Origin: Lactococcus protaetiae
GTDB taxonomy: Bacteria; Bacillota; Bacilli; Lactobacillales; Streptococcaceae
Direction of reading: 5' to 3'
DNA length: 64,000 nt
Assembly (NCBI RefSeq): GCF_006965445.1
Contig: NZ_CP041356.1
Span: 2,232,001-2,296,000, forward strand
In this document: positions 19,048 through 28,660 of the stretch, piece by piece
How the letters are laid out: each line of letters starts with the position of its first letter
Position numbering within the stretch: position 1 is the first letter of the stretch
The notes under the pieces: model-generated
The model's database searches: none
What the model was told of the DNA's origin: nothing
The model's input: only the letters and a program-made list of their open reading frames with translations
Position numbers and translations under genes: made by a program

Positions 19048-20406
19048 TCATAACTCATCACCGTTGCTTCCAAAAACTTTTTTAAACCAATGAAATGACT
19101 TTTTGGGTACACGTTTGAGTGTTTCTGGCTCGACATATACAGCACCATAGCGTTTGTCAATATCTCCACCTGATGCTGGAATATCAATCAACCCCCAGCC
19201 TAAATACCCTATCACATCCACACCATCAAGGAACATTGCATTCTTCATTGCTTCGATATGCTTTTTATGATAGTTAATGCGCACATCGTCTTCAATCTCG
19301 TGTTCACCATCCCAAGATTCATCCTGCCCAATTCCATTTTCTATTGGAAAGACAGGCAATCCAAATTCACGATAAATTCGATTCAAAATATTTCTAAATC
19401 CCTCTGGGTCGATTGACCATCCCCAACGGTTATGTGAAAGAAGTGGATTTAATTTCATCGCTTTTGATAGATAAAAATTGGGGGTATCTTCGTCTGTTAA
19501 TGTTGTAGCATCAAGAAGTACTGAACGATAATAAGAAAACGAAATGAAGTCCGAAATCCCTCTCTCCAAAATCAGTTCATCCCCTTTTTGAAAGTCCATC
19601 TCAATCTTATGATTACGAATAAAAGTTAATACTTCATCTGAATAATGCCCGAAAGCATAAACATCACAGAGATTTCGATTGTAAAACTCATCAAATTTTC
19701 TCAAATACAAACTATCTTTTGGCGAAGTTGAAGCAGGATAAACCTCCGTTGTCGCCAACATTCCGCCAATTTTTGCATCAGAAATTTCATGAAGAAAATC
19801 AGCTAACTCACAGTGAGCAAGCATCGTATGATGAAATACAGTATAACAATCATTCACCGTTAATTCTTTTTTTAGAACACCAGAATAATGCTCAAATCCC
19901 TCTGCAAAATATAAATTATGCTCGTTGAACACAATCCAATACTTGACACGACTAGAAAAACGACGCATCATCTCTTTACCAAAGCGTACGAAGGCTTCTT
20001 CAACAGCGCGACTCAAAAAACCATTATATTTTTCTGCTAAAACCAGTGGCATATCAAAATGATAAAGACAAATCATCGGCTCAATCCCACGTGAAAGCAG
20101 TTCGTCAATCATTTCGCTATAAAAAGCAATGCCTTCCTCATTGAAATCACCATCCCCATCTGGCACTACACGTGACCAAGAAATTTGGAAACGATACATA
20201 TTCATGTTCATTTCCTTCATCAAATCAAAATCATGCTGGTAATCATGAAAATTATCAATTGTAATTTGCCAATTTTTAGCCGTTCGCCCTGCTGTATCAA
20301 CATCGTAGACGGATTGACCTTTACCTCCTTCATTCCAGCCTCCTTCTGTTTGCATGGATGAAGTTGAATTTCCCCAGAAAAAACCTTCTGGCATTTTATT
20401 TTCCAT
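19048..20406 (-). CDS. GH1 family (6-phospho-)beta-glucosidase
   Basis: 452 residues, complete GH1 barrel. The acid/base Glu is in VFNEHN and the nucleophile Glu in PIENGIG; the N-terminal FFWGNSTSSMQTEG is the family signature. Next to a cellobiose-type PTS permease, the substrate is most likely a phosphorylated beta-glucoside taken up by that PTS. Ribosome site AAAGGGGG before the ATG. It lies 87 bp downstream of the permease gene, with a CTGTCAG terminator-like hairpin in the gap that may reduce its expression relative to the permease. Confidence 0.92.
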   Translation of the reverse strand: MENKMPEGFFWGNSTSSMQTEGGWNEGGKGQSVYDVDTAGRTAKNWQITIDNFHDYQHDFDLMKEMNMNMYRFQISWSRVVPDGDGDFNEEGIAFYSEMIDELLSRGIEPMICLYHFDMPLVLAEKYNGFLSRAVEEAFVRFGKEMMRRFSSRVKYWIVFNEHNLYFAEGFEHYSGVLKKELTVNDCYTVFHHTMLAHCELADFLHEISDAKIGGMLATTEVYPASTSPKDSLYLRKFDEFYNRNLCDVYAFGHYSDEVLTFIRNHKIEMDFQKGDELILERGISDFISFSYYRSVLLDATTLTDEDTPNFYLSKAMKLNPLLSHNRWGWSIDPEGFRNILNRIYREFGLPVFPIENGIGQDESWDGEHEIEDDVRINYHKKHIEAMKNAMFLDGVDVIGYLGWGLIDIPASGGDIDKRYGAVYVEPETLKRVPKKSFHWFKKVFGSNGDEL

Positions 20407-20442
20407 TTTTCCCCCTTTATCATTAACTGACAGTTTTGTTAA

Positions 20443-20473
20443 AAAGTCTGTCAGTACTGACAGACTTTATTTT
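20443..20473. terminator. CTGTCAG hairpin between PTS permease and GH1 gene
   Basis: AAAGTCTGTCAG / CTGACAGACTTT around TACT, with T residues on both strands. Probably an attenuating, not absolute, terminator inside the operon. Confidence 0.65.
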
Positions 20474-20493
20474 TTATATCAATCATCAATTTT

Positions 20494-21903
20494 TCAATGT
20501 GCTTCTGCTTCAAGTTCTTCTTCATTTTCTGCTTCTTGTTGCAAAAGTAATTTATCATATTTACGCGCAAATGGTAGATAAATCAAAGTTGATTCTAGCA
20601 AAGCAACTGCTTGCAAAACAGCATATTGCCAACCACCAATCAAGAAACCTGAGATAATTGGAGGTGTTGTCCAAGGCGCAGCTACTCCGTTCATCGGTGG
20701 AACAATGTGGAAATAAATCGCACCATAAACCGTTGCTGAAACCACTACAGGTACAAGGAAGAATGGCAATGCTAAGATTGGATTCATGACCAATGGCAAT
20801 CCAAACAAGAATGGTTCATTAATATTGAATAACCCAGGAACCAACTCAACTTTACCAATTGACTTCATTTGTTGAGATTTTGCAAGGAAAATAGTGAAAA
20901 TAATCAAACCAAAAGTAATCCCAGATCCTGACAAGTTGATAAAGTTATTGTAAAATTCATTCGTTACAATATGTGCACCATTTGCCAACGACAACTTATG
21001 TGCTTGGTAAAGTGCTGCATTATCAAAAGTATTAGGAATCAAGAAAGCACCAGTAATCGCACCCATGATAATCCCACCATGCACACCAAAGAACCAGAAG
21101 AATGGCACTAAAAGTGAGATGATGATAATTCCACCAAATGAACCGCCAAGTCCTTGTAAAGGAACAGACAACCAGTGATAAATAAATGTTACAGCATCCG
21201 TATGACCAATCTTATTAAACAAAGCATAGACCACCGTTGCTCCAATAATAATCACACCCGTTGGAATCATTGATGTGAATTGATTAGCAACATTTGAAGG
21301 CACTTGCTCAGGCATGGTAATCTTCCAACCTGCTTTAATCATTGAACTATAAGCCCAACCGCTCAAAAGTCCAATCAATATAGCAGCAATCATCCCTTGT
21401 CCACCATTCCAAGTCAGATTAAGAACTCCTGTCACTGGACTATTCAAAAGGCTTTGTACAGCGCTTGGCAACTTGTCAAAAGCAGCTGTGACTTCTTTAC
21501 CTGTAAGCGTACCCGTACCATTTGCGAGTGCTGATGTCATGGGATTTGCAATCGTCAGCGATTGAATAATAAAGAATGCCGAAAGTGATGTCAAGCCTGC
21601 TTGCAAAGCAACATCGCCATGCCCAGCATCTTTGACATAACTGTAACCAATCCCAACCGCAGCCCAAATCGCCAAAATACCGAAGGACATACTGAAAGCT
21701 TGGCTGAAAACTTCAGACCAGCCATTAGTTGACAACCAATTTGCAACTGCAGGGATTGGAAGATTTGCCAAAATCAAGAAAATTGAACCTACAATGATGA
21801 ATGGCATCGCATAAAGCATCCCATTCTTCAGAGCTGTAATTGCTCGAGTGTTAACAAATTTCATGACTGGAGGCAAAATTTTATTATTTATAAACTCATT
21901 CAT
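20494..21903 (-). CDS. celB: PTS cellobiose/beta-glucoside transporter subunit IIC
   Basis: 469 residues with about ten membrane helices, an EIIC of the lactose/cellobiose family; the N-terminal KFVNTRAITALKNGMLYAMPFIIVGS is typical. It would need separate IIA and IIB proteins, which are not in this window. The C-terminus ends in an acidic tail (EAENEEELEAEAH). Transcribed from a promoter embedded in a perfect 34-bp palindrome, and followed by the GH1 gene. Confidence 0.93.
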   Translation of the reverse strand: MNEFINNKILPPVMKFVNTRAITALKNGMLYAMPFIIVGSIFLILANLPIPAVANWLSTNGWSEVFSQAFSMSFGILAIWAAVGIGYSYVKDAGHGDVALQAGLTSLSAFFIIQSLTIANPMTSALANGTGTLTGKEVTAAFDKLPSAVQSLLNSPVTGVLNLTWNGGQGMIAAILIGLLSGWAYSSMIKAGWKITMPEQVPSNVANQFTSMIPTGVIIIGATVVYALFNKIGHTDAVTFIYHWLSVPLQGLGGSFGGIIIISLLVPFFWFFGVHGGIIMGAITGAFLIPNTFDNAALYQAHKLSLANGAHIVTNEFYNNFINLSGSGITFGLIIFTIFLAKSQQMKSIGKVELVPGLFNINEPFLFGLPLVMNPILALPFFLVPVVVSATVYGAIYFHIVPPMNGVAAPWTTPPIISGFLIGGWQYAVLQAVALLESTLIYLPFARKYDKLLLQQEAENEEELEAEAH

Positions 21904-21944
21904 AAATAGTCTCCTTTAGATTTATTAAAATTGCTTACACAATA

Positions 21945-21980
21945 ATAATACCGTTTACAAATATATTTGTAAACGGTATT
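21945..21980 (-). promoter_or_regulatory. PTS operon promoter inside a 34-bp perfect palindrome
   Basis: Half-site AATACCGTTTACAAATA and its exact complement meet at 21963/21964. On the minus strand TTTACA (21968-21973), 17 bp, TATTAT (21945-21950) form the promoter, so a dimer bound here would cover the whole polymerase site. The RpiR protein encoded next door is the obvious candidate. The half-site TGTAAACGGT is also partly cre-like. The gap 21981-22266 holds no gene that I can see. Confidence 0.65.
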
Positions 21981-22194
21981 TTAGGCATTAGTTACATGTT
22001 ACAGCAATGGTTACAAGACAAGATACATCACTAATCATTGCTTGTTTAAAAGCTACTTAATCTCATGCAAAAAATCTCTTTTCATCTCTTAGCTGTTCTG
22101 CGATTGGTGTGTTCTGTTGCGCTGTGGAGAACAGGGATGAAGCACGTAATCCGCAATATTTTACCATAGTATAGACTCACCAATCAAAAAAATG

Positions 22195-22265
22195 TTTATA
22201 CTAGTTTACCTCTAAATCTGCTGCTTTGTGCTTGCGCAAGAAGTGGTTGACGTGGAGCGCAAATT
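22195..22265 (+). repeat. Copy A of a roughly 60-bp repeat pair
   Basis: GCGCAAGAAGTGGTTGACGT...GCGCAAATTTAAACTTCTAA resembles 51688-51750 (GCGCAAGAAGTGGTTTGCGT...). Both end in an AACTTCTAA/TTAGAAGTT stem. Confidence 0.45.
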
Positions 22266-22266
22266 T

Positions 22267-22296
22267 AAACTTCTAAACAATACGCTTAGAAGTTTA
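22267..22296 (-). terminator. Terminator of the RpiR regulator gene
   Basis: Stem AAACTTCTAA / TTAGAAGTTT just beyond the stop codon at 22303; part of the repeat described at 22195. Confidence 0.5.
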
Positions 22297-22302
22297 ATCA
22301 TT

Positions 22303-23109
22303 TTACTCTATCTTTTTGGCTTGCTCCACAGCCTTGTGTGCCAAAATCTCCAAAAAAGCAACAACAGGAAGTTGTGAAGTCAAGTTTTCCAGCGGATCAT
22401 AATTTGAATATTCTGTTTGGAAATTATAAGTAAGATTGATATTGGATAATTTAGATAAGGTAGTTTCTGGCTGATTTGTGATAGAGATAATCTTTGCAGA
22501 AGCTTCCTCACGCAATTTAACAACTCGCTCAATAATTTTATCAGTTTCTCCCGAAGCAGACAAAATTATACTCAGCACATCAGGTGCTCCCTTACCCTTA
22601 ACTGCTTGATAAGGGTCAGAAATAGCATAAGATTCTAAACCAATATTGGTAAAATATCTAGCACCATATTCCGCTAAAGCCCCAGATGAACCGACACCAA
22701 TAAAAATAATATATCTCGCTTGTTGAATTAACTCTACTGCCGCCTCAAGTTTCCTTGATGACTCTTTCGAGGTAATCTTTCTTAAAAACAAGTCAAGTTG
22801 TAGCAGATTTTCATAATAATTGACAGGAACTTCATCAACCTGATTTTGATTTTTCAGGTAATACTTCATCTCTACCCATCCATCAAAACCTAACTTTCTG
22901 GTCATTCTCATCACTGTTGCAGTTGAAACATGAACAGCCTGAGCAAGTTCTCTTACGGATAACCCTTCTGAAATACCAAGATTTGCCAATATAAAATTAA
23001 AGACTGAACTCTCTAATTCATTGAGTGTTCTGACTTGTTCTGGTGAAAAATTAATCATAAGCTTAATATCAGCACTTTCTATGACTGATAGCGTGCTGAC
23101 AAGACTCAC
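22303..23109 (-). CDS. MurR/RpiR-family transcriptional regulator
   Basis: 268 residues: an N-terminal RpiR winged helix (LSVRELAQAVHVSTATVMRMTRKLGF, about residues 50-75) and a C-terminal SIS sugar-phosphate sensor domain (FIGVGSSGALAEYGARYF). Such regulators respond to phosphosugars; here the adjacent beta-glucoside PTS and its palindromic promoter are the likely target. The start is uncertain: GTG at 23109, whose first codons come from a CTGTCAGC repeat, or ATG at 23058 (MINFSPEQV). It follows leuS by 24 bp with no clear terminator. Confidence 0.88.
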   Translation of the reverse strand: MSLVSTLSVIESADIKLMINFSPEQVRTLNELESSVFNFILANLGISEGLSVRELAQAVHVSTATVMRMTRKLGFDGWVEMKYYLKNQNQVDEVPVNYYENLLQLDLFLRKITSKESSRKLEAAVELIQQARYIIFIGVGSSGALAEYGARYFTNIGLESYAISDPYQAVKGKGAPDVLSIILSASGETDKIIERVVKLREEASAKIISITNQPETTLSKLSNINLTYNFQTEYSNYDPLENLTSQLPVVAFLEILAHKAVEQAKKIE

Positions 23110-23133
23110 TTTCCCGTCAGCACGCTGACAGAT

Positions 23134-25644
23134 TTATTTTACAACGATATTCACGAGTTTATTAGGCACCGCAATGACTTTGACAATATTTTTATCTGCG
23201 AGCGCCTCCGCAACTGCTTCTCTACCTACTATTTCAAGTTGTTCTCGTGGTAAATCTTTTTCAATCTTAATTTTTGCCTTGAGTTTACCATTAATTTGGA
23301 CAACAATTTCAACTTCAGATTCAATCAGCTTACTTGCGTCAAATGTTGGCCATGCAACATAAGAAATTCCAGCTTCATTCCTCAGTTTTACCCAGAGTTC
23401 TTCAGCAATGTGTGGTGCAAAAGGTGCTAACAATTGCACAAATCCTTTTGCATAATTAACAGGTAAAGTTTTTGCCTTGTTAACACTATTCACGAAAATC
23501 ATTAACTGTGAAATAGCAGTATTAAAGTACATATGGTCCAAGCGCTCAGTCACATTTTTGACGGTTTCATGATAAACTTTATCAAGTGTTCCATCATTTT
23601 CCTCTGTGAGTTCGCTATTTTCAATCATACGAACGGCACGATCAAGGAATTTACGTGCGCCTTCAAGACCTTCTTCTGACCAAGGGATACTTGCGTCTAA
23701 CGGTCCCATAAACATTTCATAAACTCGAAGAGTATCTGCACCGTAATGCTCAACTACATCATCTGGATTAACAACGTTTTTGAGCGACTTAGACATTTTT
23801 GCTGGAAGTTGAGTAAGCGCTTCGCCTGTTTCAATATGGAAATATCCACCATCACGCTTTTCAACTTTATCCGTTGCAACAAGTGCCCCACGATGGTCAC
23901 GATATGACGTTCCCAGAATCATTCCTTGATTAAAGAGTTTTTGGAAAGGCTCTTTTGTTGGAACGATGCCGAGGTCATAAAGCACTTTATGCCAAAAACG
24001 TGCATAGAGCAAGTGTAATACTGCGTGTTCTGCACCACCCACATAAATATCAACTGGAAGCCATTCTTTGAGAAGGTCTGGATCTGCAAGCGCCACTTTG
24101 TTGTGAGGGTCAATATAACGAAGATAATACCAGCTAGAGCCTGCCCATTGTGGCATCGTATTTGTCTCACGACGTCCTTTGACACCATCACGGCGTGTCA
24201 CAGTCAACCAATCCGTCAAATTTGCAAGTGGTGACTCACCTGTACCTGAAGGCTTGATGTCGCTTGTCACAGGCAATACAAGTGGTAAATCTCTTTCAGG
24301 AACTGCCGTTGATGTTCCATCTTCCCAATGAATGATTGGAATAGGCTCTCCCCAATAACGTTGGCGACTAAAAAGCCAGTCGCGCAAACGATAAGTGATT
24401 TTTCTCTTACCAATTTCTTTTTCTTCAAGATAATCAACAATTTTTTCTATTGCTGTGGCTTTGTCAAGCCCATTCAAGAATCCAGAGTTAATATGTAATC
24501 CATCTTCAGTATAAGCGGCTTGATTGACATCAAAAGATGCTCCATTTGCATCTTTTCCTTCTAACACCGGAATGATTTCAAGACCAAAAACTTTAGCAAA
24601 CTCCCAGTCACGTTCATCATGAGCAGGTACAGCCATGATCGCACCATGTCCGTAGCTGGCAAGTACATAGTCTGAAATCCAAATCGGCATCTTACGCCCA
24701 TTCACAGGATTAATGGCATAGGCTCCTGTCCAAACTCCTGTCTTATCTTTTGCAAGGTCAGTACGAGCAAGATCAGATTTAAGGCTAGCTTGACGTTGAT
24801 ATTCTGCAACGCTAGATGCTTGTTCATCTGTAGTGATACGATTTACCAAAGGATGTTCTGGAGCAAGTACAGCATAAGTCGCACCAAAAAGTGTATCTGG
24901 ACGTGTGGTAAACACTTCAAATGTTTGGCTTGTACCGTCAACAGCGAAAGTCACATCCGCACCTGTTGATTTACCAATCCAATTGCGTTGCATTTCTTTA
25001 ATTGACTCTGGCCAATCCACGAGTTCAAGGTCTTCAAGTAAACGTTCTGCATAGGCAGTAATTTTGAGCATCCACTGACGCATGGGTTTACGGACTACAG
25101 GAAATCCACCGCGTTCTGAGGTACCGTCTGGTAACACTTCTTCGTTGGCAATCGCAGTACCGAGTTCTTCTACCCAGTTTACAGCAACTTCTGCTTCATA
25201 GGCAAGCCCTTTTTCATAGAGTTTTGTGAAAATCCACTGCGTCCATTTATAGTAATCAGGGTCAGTTGTATTAACTTCACGCTCCCAGTCATAGCTAAAT
25301 CCTAAACTATTAATTTGACGTTTGAAGTTGGCAATATTTTCGGCTGTAAATTCTGCAGGATCATGTCCAGTATTCATAGCATATTGCTCTGCTGGTAGCC
25401 CAAAAGCATCCCATCCCATTGGATGAAGAACATTATAGCCTTGCGCGCGTTTATAGCGTGCAAGAATGTCTGTTGCAGTGTAACCTTCTGGATGCCCGAC
25501 GTGCAATCCTGCTCCAGATGGATAGGGGAACATATCAAGCGCATAAAATTTGGGTTTTTTCTTATCTGTTCCTGTGCGGAAAGTTTGATGTTCTGCCCAG
25601 AATTTTTGCCATTTTGCTTCTACTTCTTGGTGATTGTATTCCAT
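23134..25644 (-). CDS. leuS: Leucyl-tRNA synthetase
   Basis: About 836 residues from the ATG at 25644 ([16 protein letters not shown]), where homology to LeuS begins. Class I synthetase motifs: HVGH within [20 protein letters not shown] and KMSKS, plus the CP1 editing domain. The frame stays open 35 codons further upstream to a GTG, but that extension ([10 protein letters not shown]...) is unlike LeuS. The chosen ATG lacks a good ribosome site. I looked for a T-box leader in the 230 bp upstream and saw no convincing one. Confidence 0.95.
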   Translation of the reverse strand: MEYNHQEVEAKWQKFWAEHQTFRTGTDKKKPKFYALDMFPYPSGAGLHVGHPEGYTATDILARYKRAQGYNVLHPMGWDAFGLPAEQYAMNTGHDPAEFTAENIANFKRQINSLGFSYDWEREVNTTDPDYYKWTQWIFTKLYEKGLAYEAEVAVNWVEELGTAIANEEVLPDGTSERGGFPVVRKPMRQWMLKITAYAERLLEDLELVDWPESIKEMQRNWIGKSTGADVTFAVDGTSQTFEVFTTRPDTLFGATYAVLAPEHPLVNRITTDEQASSVAEYQRQASLKSDLARTDLAKDKTGVWTGAYAINPVNGRKMPIWISDYVLASYGHGAIMAVPAHDERDWEFAKVFGLEIIPVLEGKDANGASFDVNQAAYTEDGLHINSGFLNGLDKATAIEKIVDYLEEKEIGKRKITYRLRDWLFSRQRYWGEPIPIIHWEDGTSTAVPERDLPLVLPVTSDIKPSGTGESPLANLTDWLTVTRRDGVKGRRETNTMPQWAGSSWYYLRYIDPHNKVALADPDLLKEWLPVDIYVGGAEHAVLHLLYARFWHKVLYDLGIVPTKEPFQKLFNQGMILGTSYRDHRGALVATDKVEKRDGGYFHIETGEALTQLPAKMSKSLKNVVNPDDVVEHYGADTLRVYEMFMGPLDASIPWSEEGLEGARKFLDRAVRMIENSELTEENDGTLDKVYHETVKNVTERLDHMYFNTAISQLMIFVNSVNKAKTLPVNYAKGFVQLLAPFAPHIAEELWVKLRNEAGISYVAWPTFDASKLIESEVEIVVQINGKLKAKIKIEKDLPREQLEIVGREAVAEALADKNIVKVIAVPNKLVNIVVK

Positions 25645-25873
25645 AATTTTAAGATGTGAGACCGACTGCTCTGAAGTAACGAAAAGTGTCCTTTGGCGCT
25701 TTGCACCATAAATAAGAATATGAGGTTCTGAGCGTAACTCAGATTCCACCTTATCTATTTTCGTTTACTTCAAAGAAGGCGAACTCAGTTCCTTTCTTGA
25801 TATATAATACTAATTCCACTACCGTATTTTATGATGAACACCCTTTAGTTAGCTTACAAACTAGTGAACAGTA

Positions 25874-26548
25874 TTAGATTAAATTATAAGCGAGAACAAG
25901 GTCGCTTCCTGTAAGCTGAAGACCGTATTTTTGCTCGTATTTTTTAATTTTATTGAGTAAAGTATTTCTGTGAACATAAAGATTTTTTGCAGCTTGAGAT
26001 TGATTACCATTTGTCGCATACAGTGCAATGACAAGTTTTTGGTCTTCTACATTTTCCAATAATTCACGATGAATATCTTTTAAAATTTTGTTATCAGAAG
26101 TTCTCAAACTTTCTGTTAATATATATTCACTAAACGATTTTTTACTTTTAAAAATTGTGGACTCTTCAGCATAAATTTCAGAAAGCTGGGCTTTATCCAC
26201 AAACATCCCCACATAAGCAGAGATTTTTTCTCCCATATCTTGTGATAAAGTTTGAAAGATATCAAAAAGTTCCGACTTTGTCGGATTATCATTTGACAAG
26301 CGCTCAATGACAATTTTTTTATCAACATCACTACTTGCAAAGTCCGGAAGTAACAGTTTTAAAGTGCTTTCTAGCGGCTCAAAATCTGTTGCTGAAAACT
26401 GCAAAATACGGTAGCGCCCATTTGGTAACAATTCTGTGCTGACAGGATTTCTGTCAGTAAAAATTAATTCTGTCAGTAACTTTTCACGTTCTGAAAGTGT
26501 ACTGATATCAACATTTTCATAAAGTTTTCGAATTTTCTCTAGTTCCAT
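25874..26548 (-). CDS. PucR/CdaR-type helix-turn-helix regulator
   Basis: 224 residues. The C-terminal about 55 residues (YATNGNQSQAAKNLYVHRNTLLNKIKKYEQ) match the HTH of PucR/CdaR regulators. The N-terminal region is helical and acidic with no recognised sensor domain and is shorter than in full-length family members. Residues 27-37 (ELIFTDRNPVSTE) are encoded by CTGACAG/CTGTCAG units. Placed upstream of leuS with about 230 bp in between; target unknown. Confidence 0.75.
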   Translation of the reverse strand: MELEKIRKLYENVDISTLSEREKLLTELIFTDRNPVSTELLPNGRYRILQFSATDFEPLESTLKLLLPDFASSDVDKKIVIERLSNDNPTKSELFDIFQTLSQDMGEKISAYVGMFVDKAQLSEIYAEESTIFKSKKSFSEYILTESLRTSDNKILKDIHRELLENVEDQKLVIALYATNGNQSQAAKNLYVHRNTLLNKIKKYEQKYGLQLTGSDLVLAYNLI

Positions 26549-26723
26549 TTTTTAAAAAAGCGACCAGCGGCCGCTTGAAGTCTTATACTAGTTCAGCTAA
26601 TAATTTTTTTAGAAAAAGTTATTAGCTGAACTGCAAATAGACTGCTTTGCAACGATTGGGAAAAGCGATGCTTTTCTTATCCGTAGTTTGAGAAGTAACC
26701 TCAAGTGGGAAACCCAAGCTTCG

Positions 26724-27242
26724 ACTTTTAACTTAGTAAGTGCGTGCTGTCTCCGCCCTTTGGGCTACGCGATAAACATTTGTCCTTTTTATCTAGCCGC
26801 TAAAGCCTCTGATAAAAAGGCCGTCAATGCCCGCTGCGATGCTACGTGCTTCGCACACCGTTCTATGAACGGTCTTTGCAACTTCGTTGATCACTATCCA
26901 TTCGTTCCATCTCCGCTTTACTACGCTGTCAATTTCACTATCTACGCAACTTCGTTGCTCCGCTGTCCATGCTCGCTATGGTGCTACGTGCTTTGCACGC
27001 CGTTCTGCGAACGGTCTACGCAACTTCGTTGCTCCGCTGTCCGTTTGCTTAGCAAGCAAAGCTGGCAAGACGAAATGGTAAGAGCAAAAGGCACGCACCT
27101 GTGCGCCGTTCTTCAAACGGTCTACGCTCGATGTTCTCGCTCCGCTGTCCGTTTGCTTAGCAGGCGAAGCCTGCAAGAGCAAAAGGCAAAGCATCTAGTC
27201 GCAATCGCAATTCCCCACCAATGAAGTAACCACTTCAAACGT
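26724..27242 (+). repeat. Largest uninterrupted mosaic hairpin element
   Basis: About 520 bp made of modules found singly elsewhere: TTTTAACTTAGTAAGTGCG, CCCTTTGGGCTACGCGATAAA, TTTTTATCTAGCCGCTAAAG, repeated GCAACTTCGTTGC and CCGTTCTGCGAACGG hairpins, ending with CACCAATGAAGTAACCACTTC. Several modules occur two or three times in tandem, showing expansion within the element. The open frames over it have repeat-derived products and are not genes. Confidence 0.7.
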
Positions 27243-27256
27243 CCCGTTTAACCGTA

Positions 27257-28230
27257 TTAGATTTGCTCTGAAGGAAGATGCAATTCAAAAAGAGGTGAAA
27301 GAGGACGGCGTTCGTGGATACGAATGATTGCATCTGCAAGCAAGTGTGCAATCGAAAGTTCTACGATTTTCTCACTCTTACGTTCTTCTGGAATTTGAAT
27401 GGTATCCAAAACGACTAATTTAGTGATTGCTGAGTTATTGATACGTTCAATCGCTGGTCCCGATAGGACTGCATGGGTACATGAAGCGTAAACTTCAGTT
27501 GCTCCAAGTTCCTTGAGCGCATTGGCAGCGAGAGTAATTGTGCCTGCTGTATCAATCATATCATCAATCAAGATACATTTTTTACCTTTAACATCACCAA
27601 TAATATTCATAATTTCAGCGACATTTGCACGCGGACGGCGTTTGTCAATAATAGCAAGTGGTGTTTTGAGAAAATTTGCCAATTTGCGCGCACGACCAAC
27701 TCCTCCATGGTCAGGAGAAACAACGACAACATCATCGCCAGCCGATACAAAATGACGACGGAAATAATCTGCAATGAGCGGTGAACCCAAAAGATGGTCA
27801 ACTGGAATGTTAAAGAAACCTTGAATTTGAGGCGCATGAAGGTCAAACGTAATCAATCGATCTGCACCTGCAATTTGAAGCATATTTGCTACAAGTTTTG
27901 ATGTAATTGGCTCTCTAGCACGCGCTTTACGGTCTTGTCTAGCATAACCGTAATAAGGCATGACAATGTTAATTGATGCAGCGCTAGCCCTGCGAAGAGT
28001 GTCCATCATAATCAAAAGTTCCATCAGATTGTCATTGACAGGGCACTTGTTGATTGAAGGATAAAAACATGGTCACCACGAACTGATTCGTCAATGTGAA
28101 CTTCCGTTTCACCATCTGAGAAGGTGCGAACACTTACTTTTCCAAGCTCAATTCCGATTTCCTTAGCCACTTTTTGGGCCAATTCTGGATTGGAAGAGAG
28201 CGAAAACAGCTTCAAATTTGAGTACGACAT
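27257..28230 (-). CDS. prs: Ribose-phosphate pyrophosphokinase (frameshifted)
   Basis: Two frames joined at about 28041 give a normal-length Prs (about 323 residues), which makes PRPP from ribose 5-phosphate and ATP in the cytoplasm. The N-terminal part ([18 protein letters not shown], then [16 protein letters not shown]) shifts after QSTSA; adding one C to the CCC run (28041-28043) yields [14 protein letters not shown] and continues to the PRPP loop [11 protein letters not shown]. Because prs is normally essential, a base-calling error in the homopolymer is the likely explanation. Confidence 0.92.
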
Positions 28231-28369
28231 GAAGAGCCTTTCTTATAAATCGTTACGAACCTACTGGTTCAGTTAGATGCACTACTTATTTTACCTTAAA
28301 TTACTAATTTTTTCAAACACTCATTTGTTTTTGATACTGAAATTTGTACTGATAATCTAATACTGTTTG

Positions 28370-28530
28370 ACTTTTAACTTAGCAAGTGCGTGCTATCTCC
28401 GCCCTTTGGGCTACGCTATCCATCCTTGCTACGGTGCTACGTGCTTTGCACGCTGTTCTGCAAACGGTCTACGCAACTTCGCCGTTTGCTTAGCAAGCAA
28501 AGCTTGCAAGAGCAAAAGGCAGTGTATCTG
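28370..28530 (+). repeat. Mosaic hairpin element
   Basis: Starts GACTTTTAACTTAGCAAGTG, then TATCTCCGCCCTTTGGGC, CGTGCTTTGCACG, CAACTTCG, and AGCAAGCAAAGCTTGC. It lies upstream of prs and downstream of ftsY, followed by CTGTCAG units at 28553-28626. Confidence 0.65.
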
Positions 28531-28660
28531 CAGTTCATCTAATATAAGGAGTCTCTGTCAGTATCCCACCATTCACCTAAGCATGAAAGTGGGAGATAAA
28601 AATTCTGTCAGCATACTGACAGAATTCCCTTTACTTTATCTCAACTAATCAATCCTTAAT

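Noticed and set aside
25644-25870. T-box leader for leuS
   Set aside because: A GGTGGAA stretch is present, but I could not find a Stem I specifier region, a matching antiterminator, or a following T-run terminator.
26688-27224. 178-codon Cys/Arg-rich open frame
   Set aside because: Composed of mosaic modules; internal repeats and composition unlike the real genes; no ribosome site.
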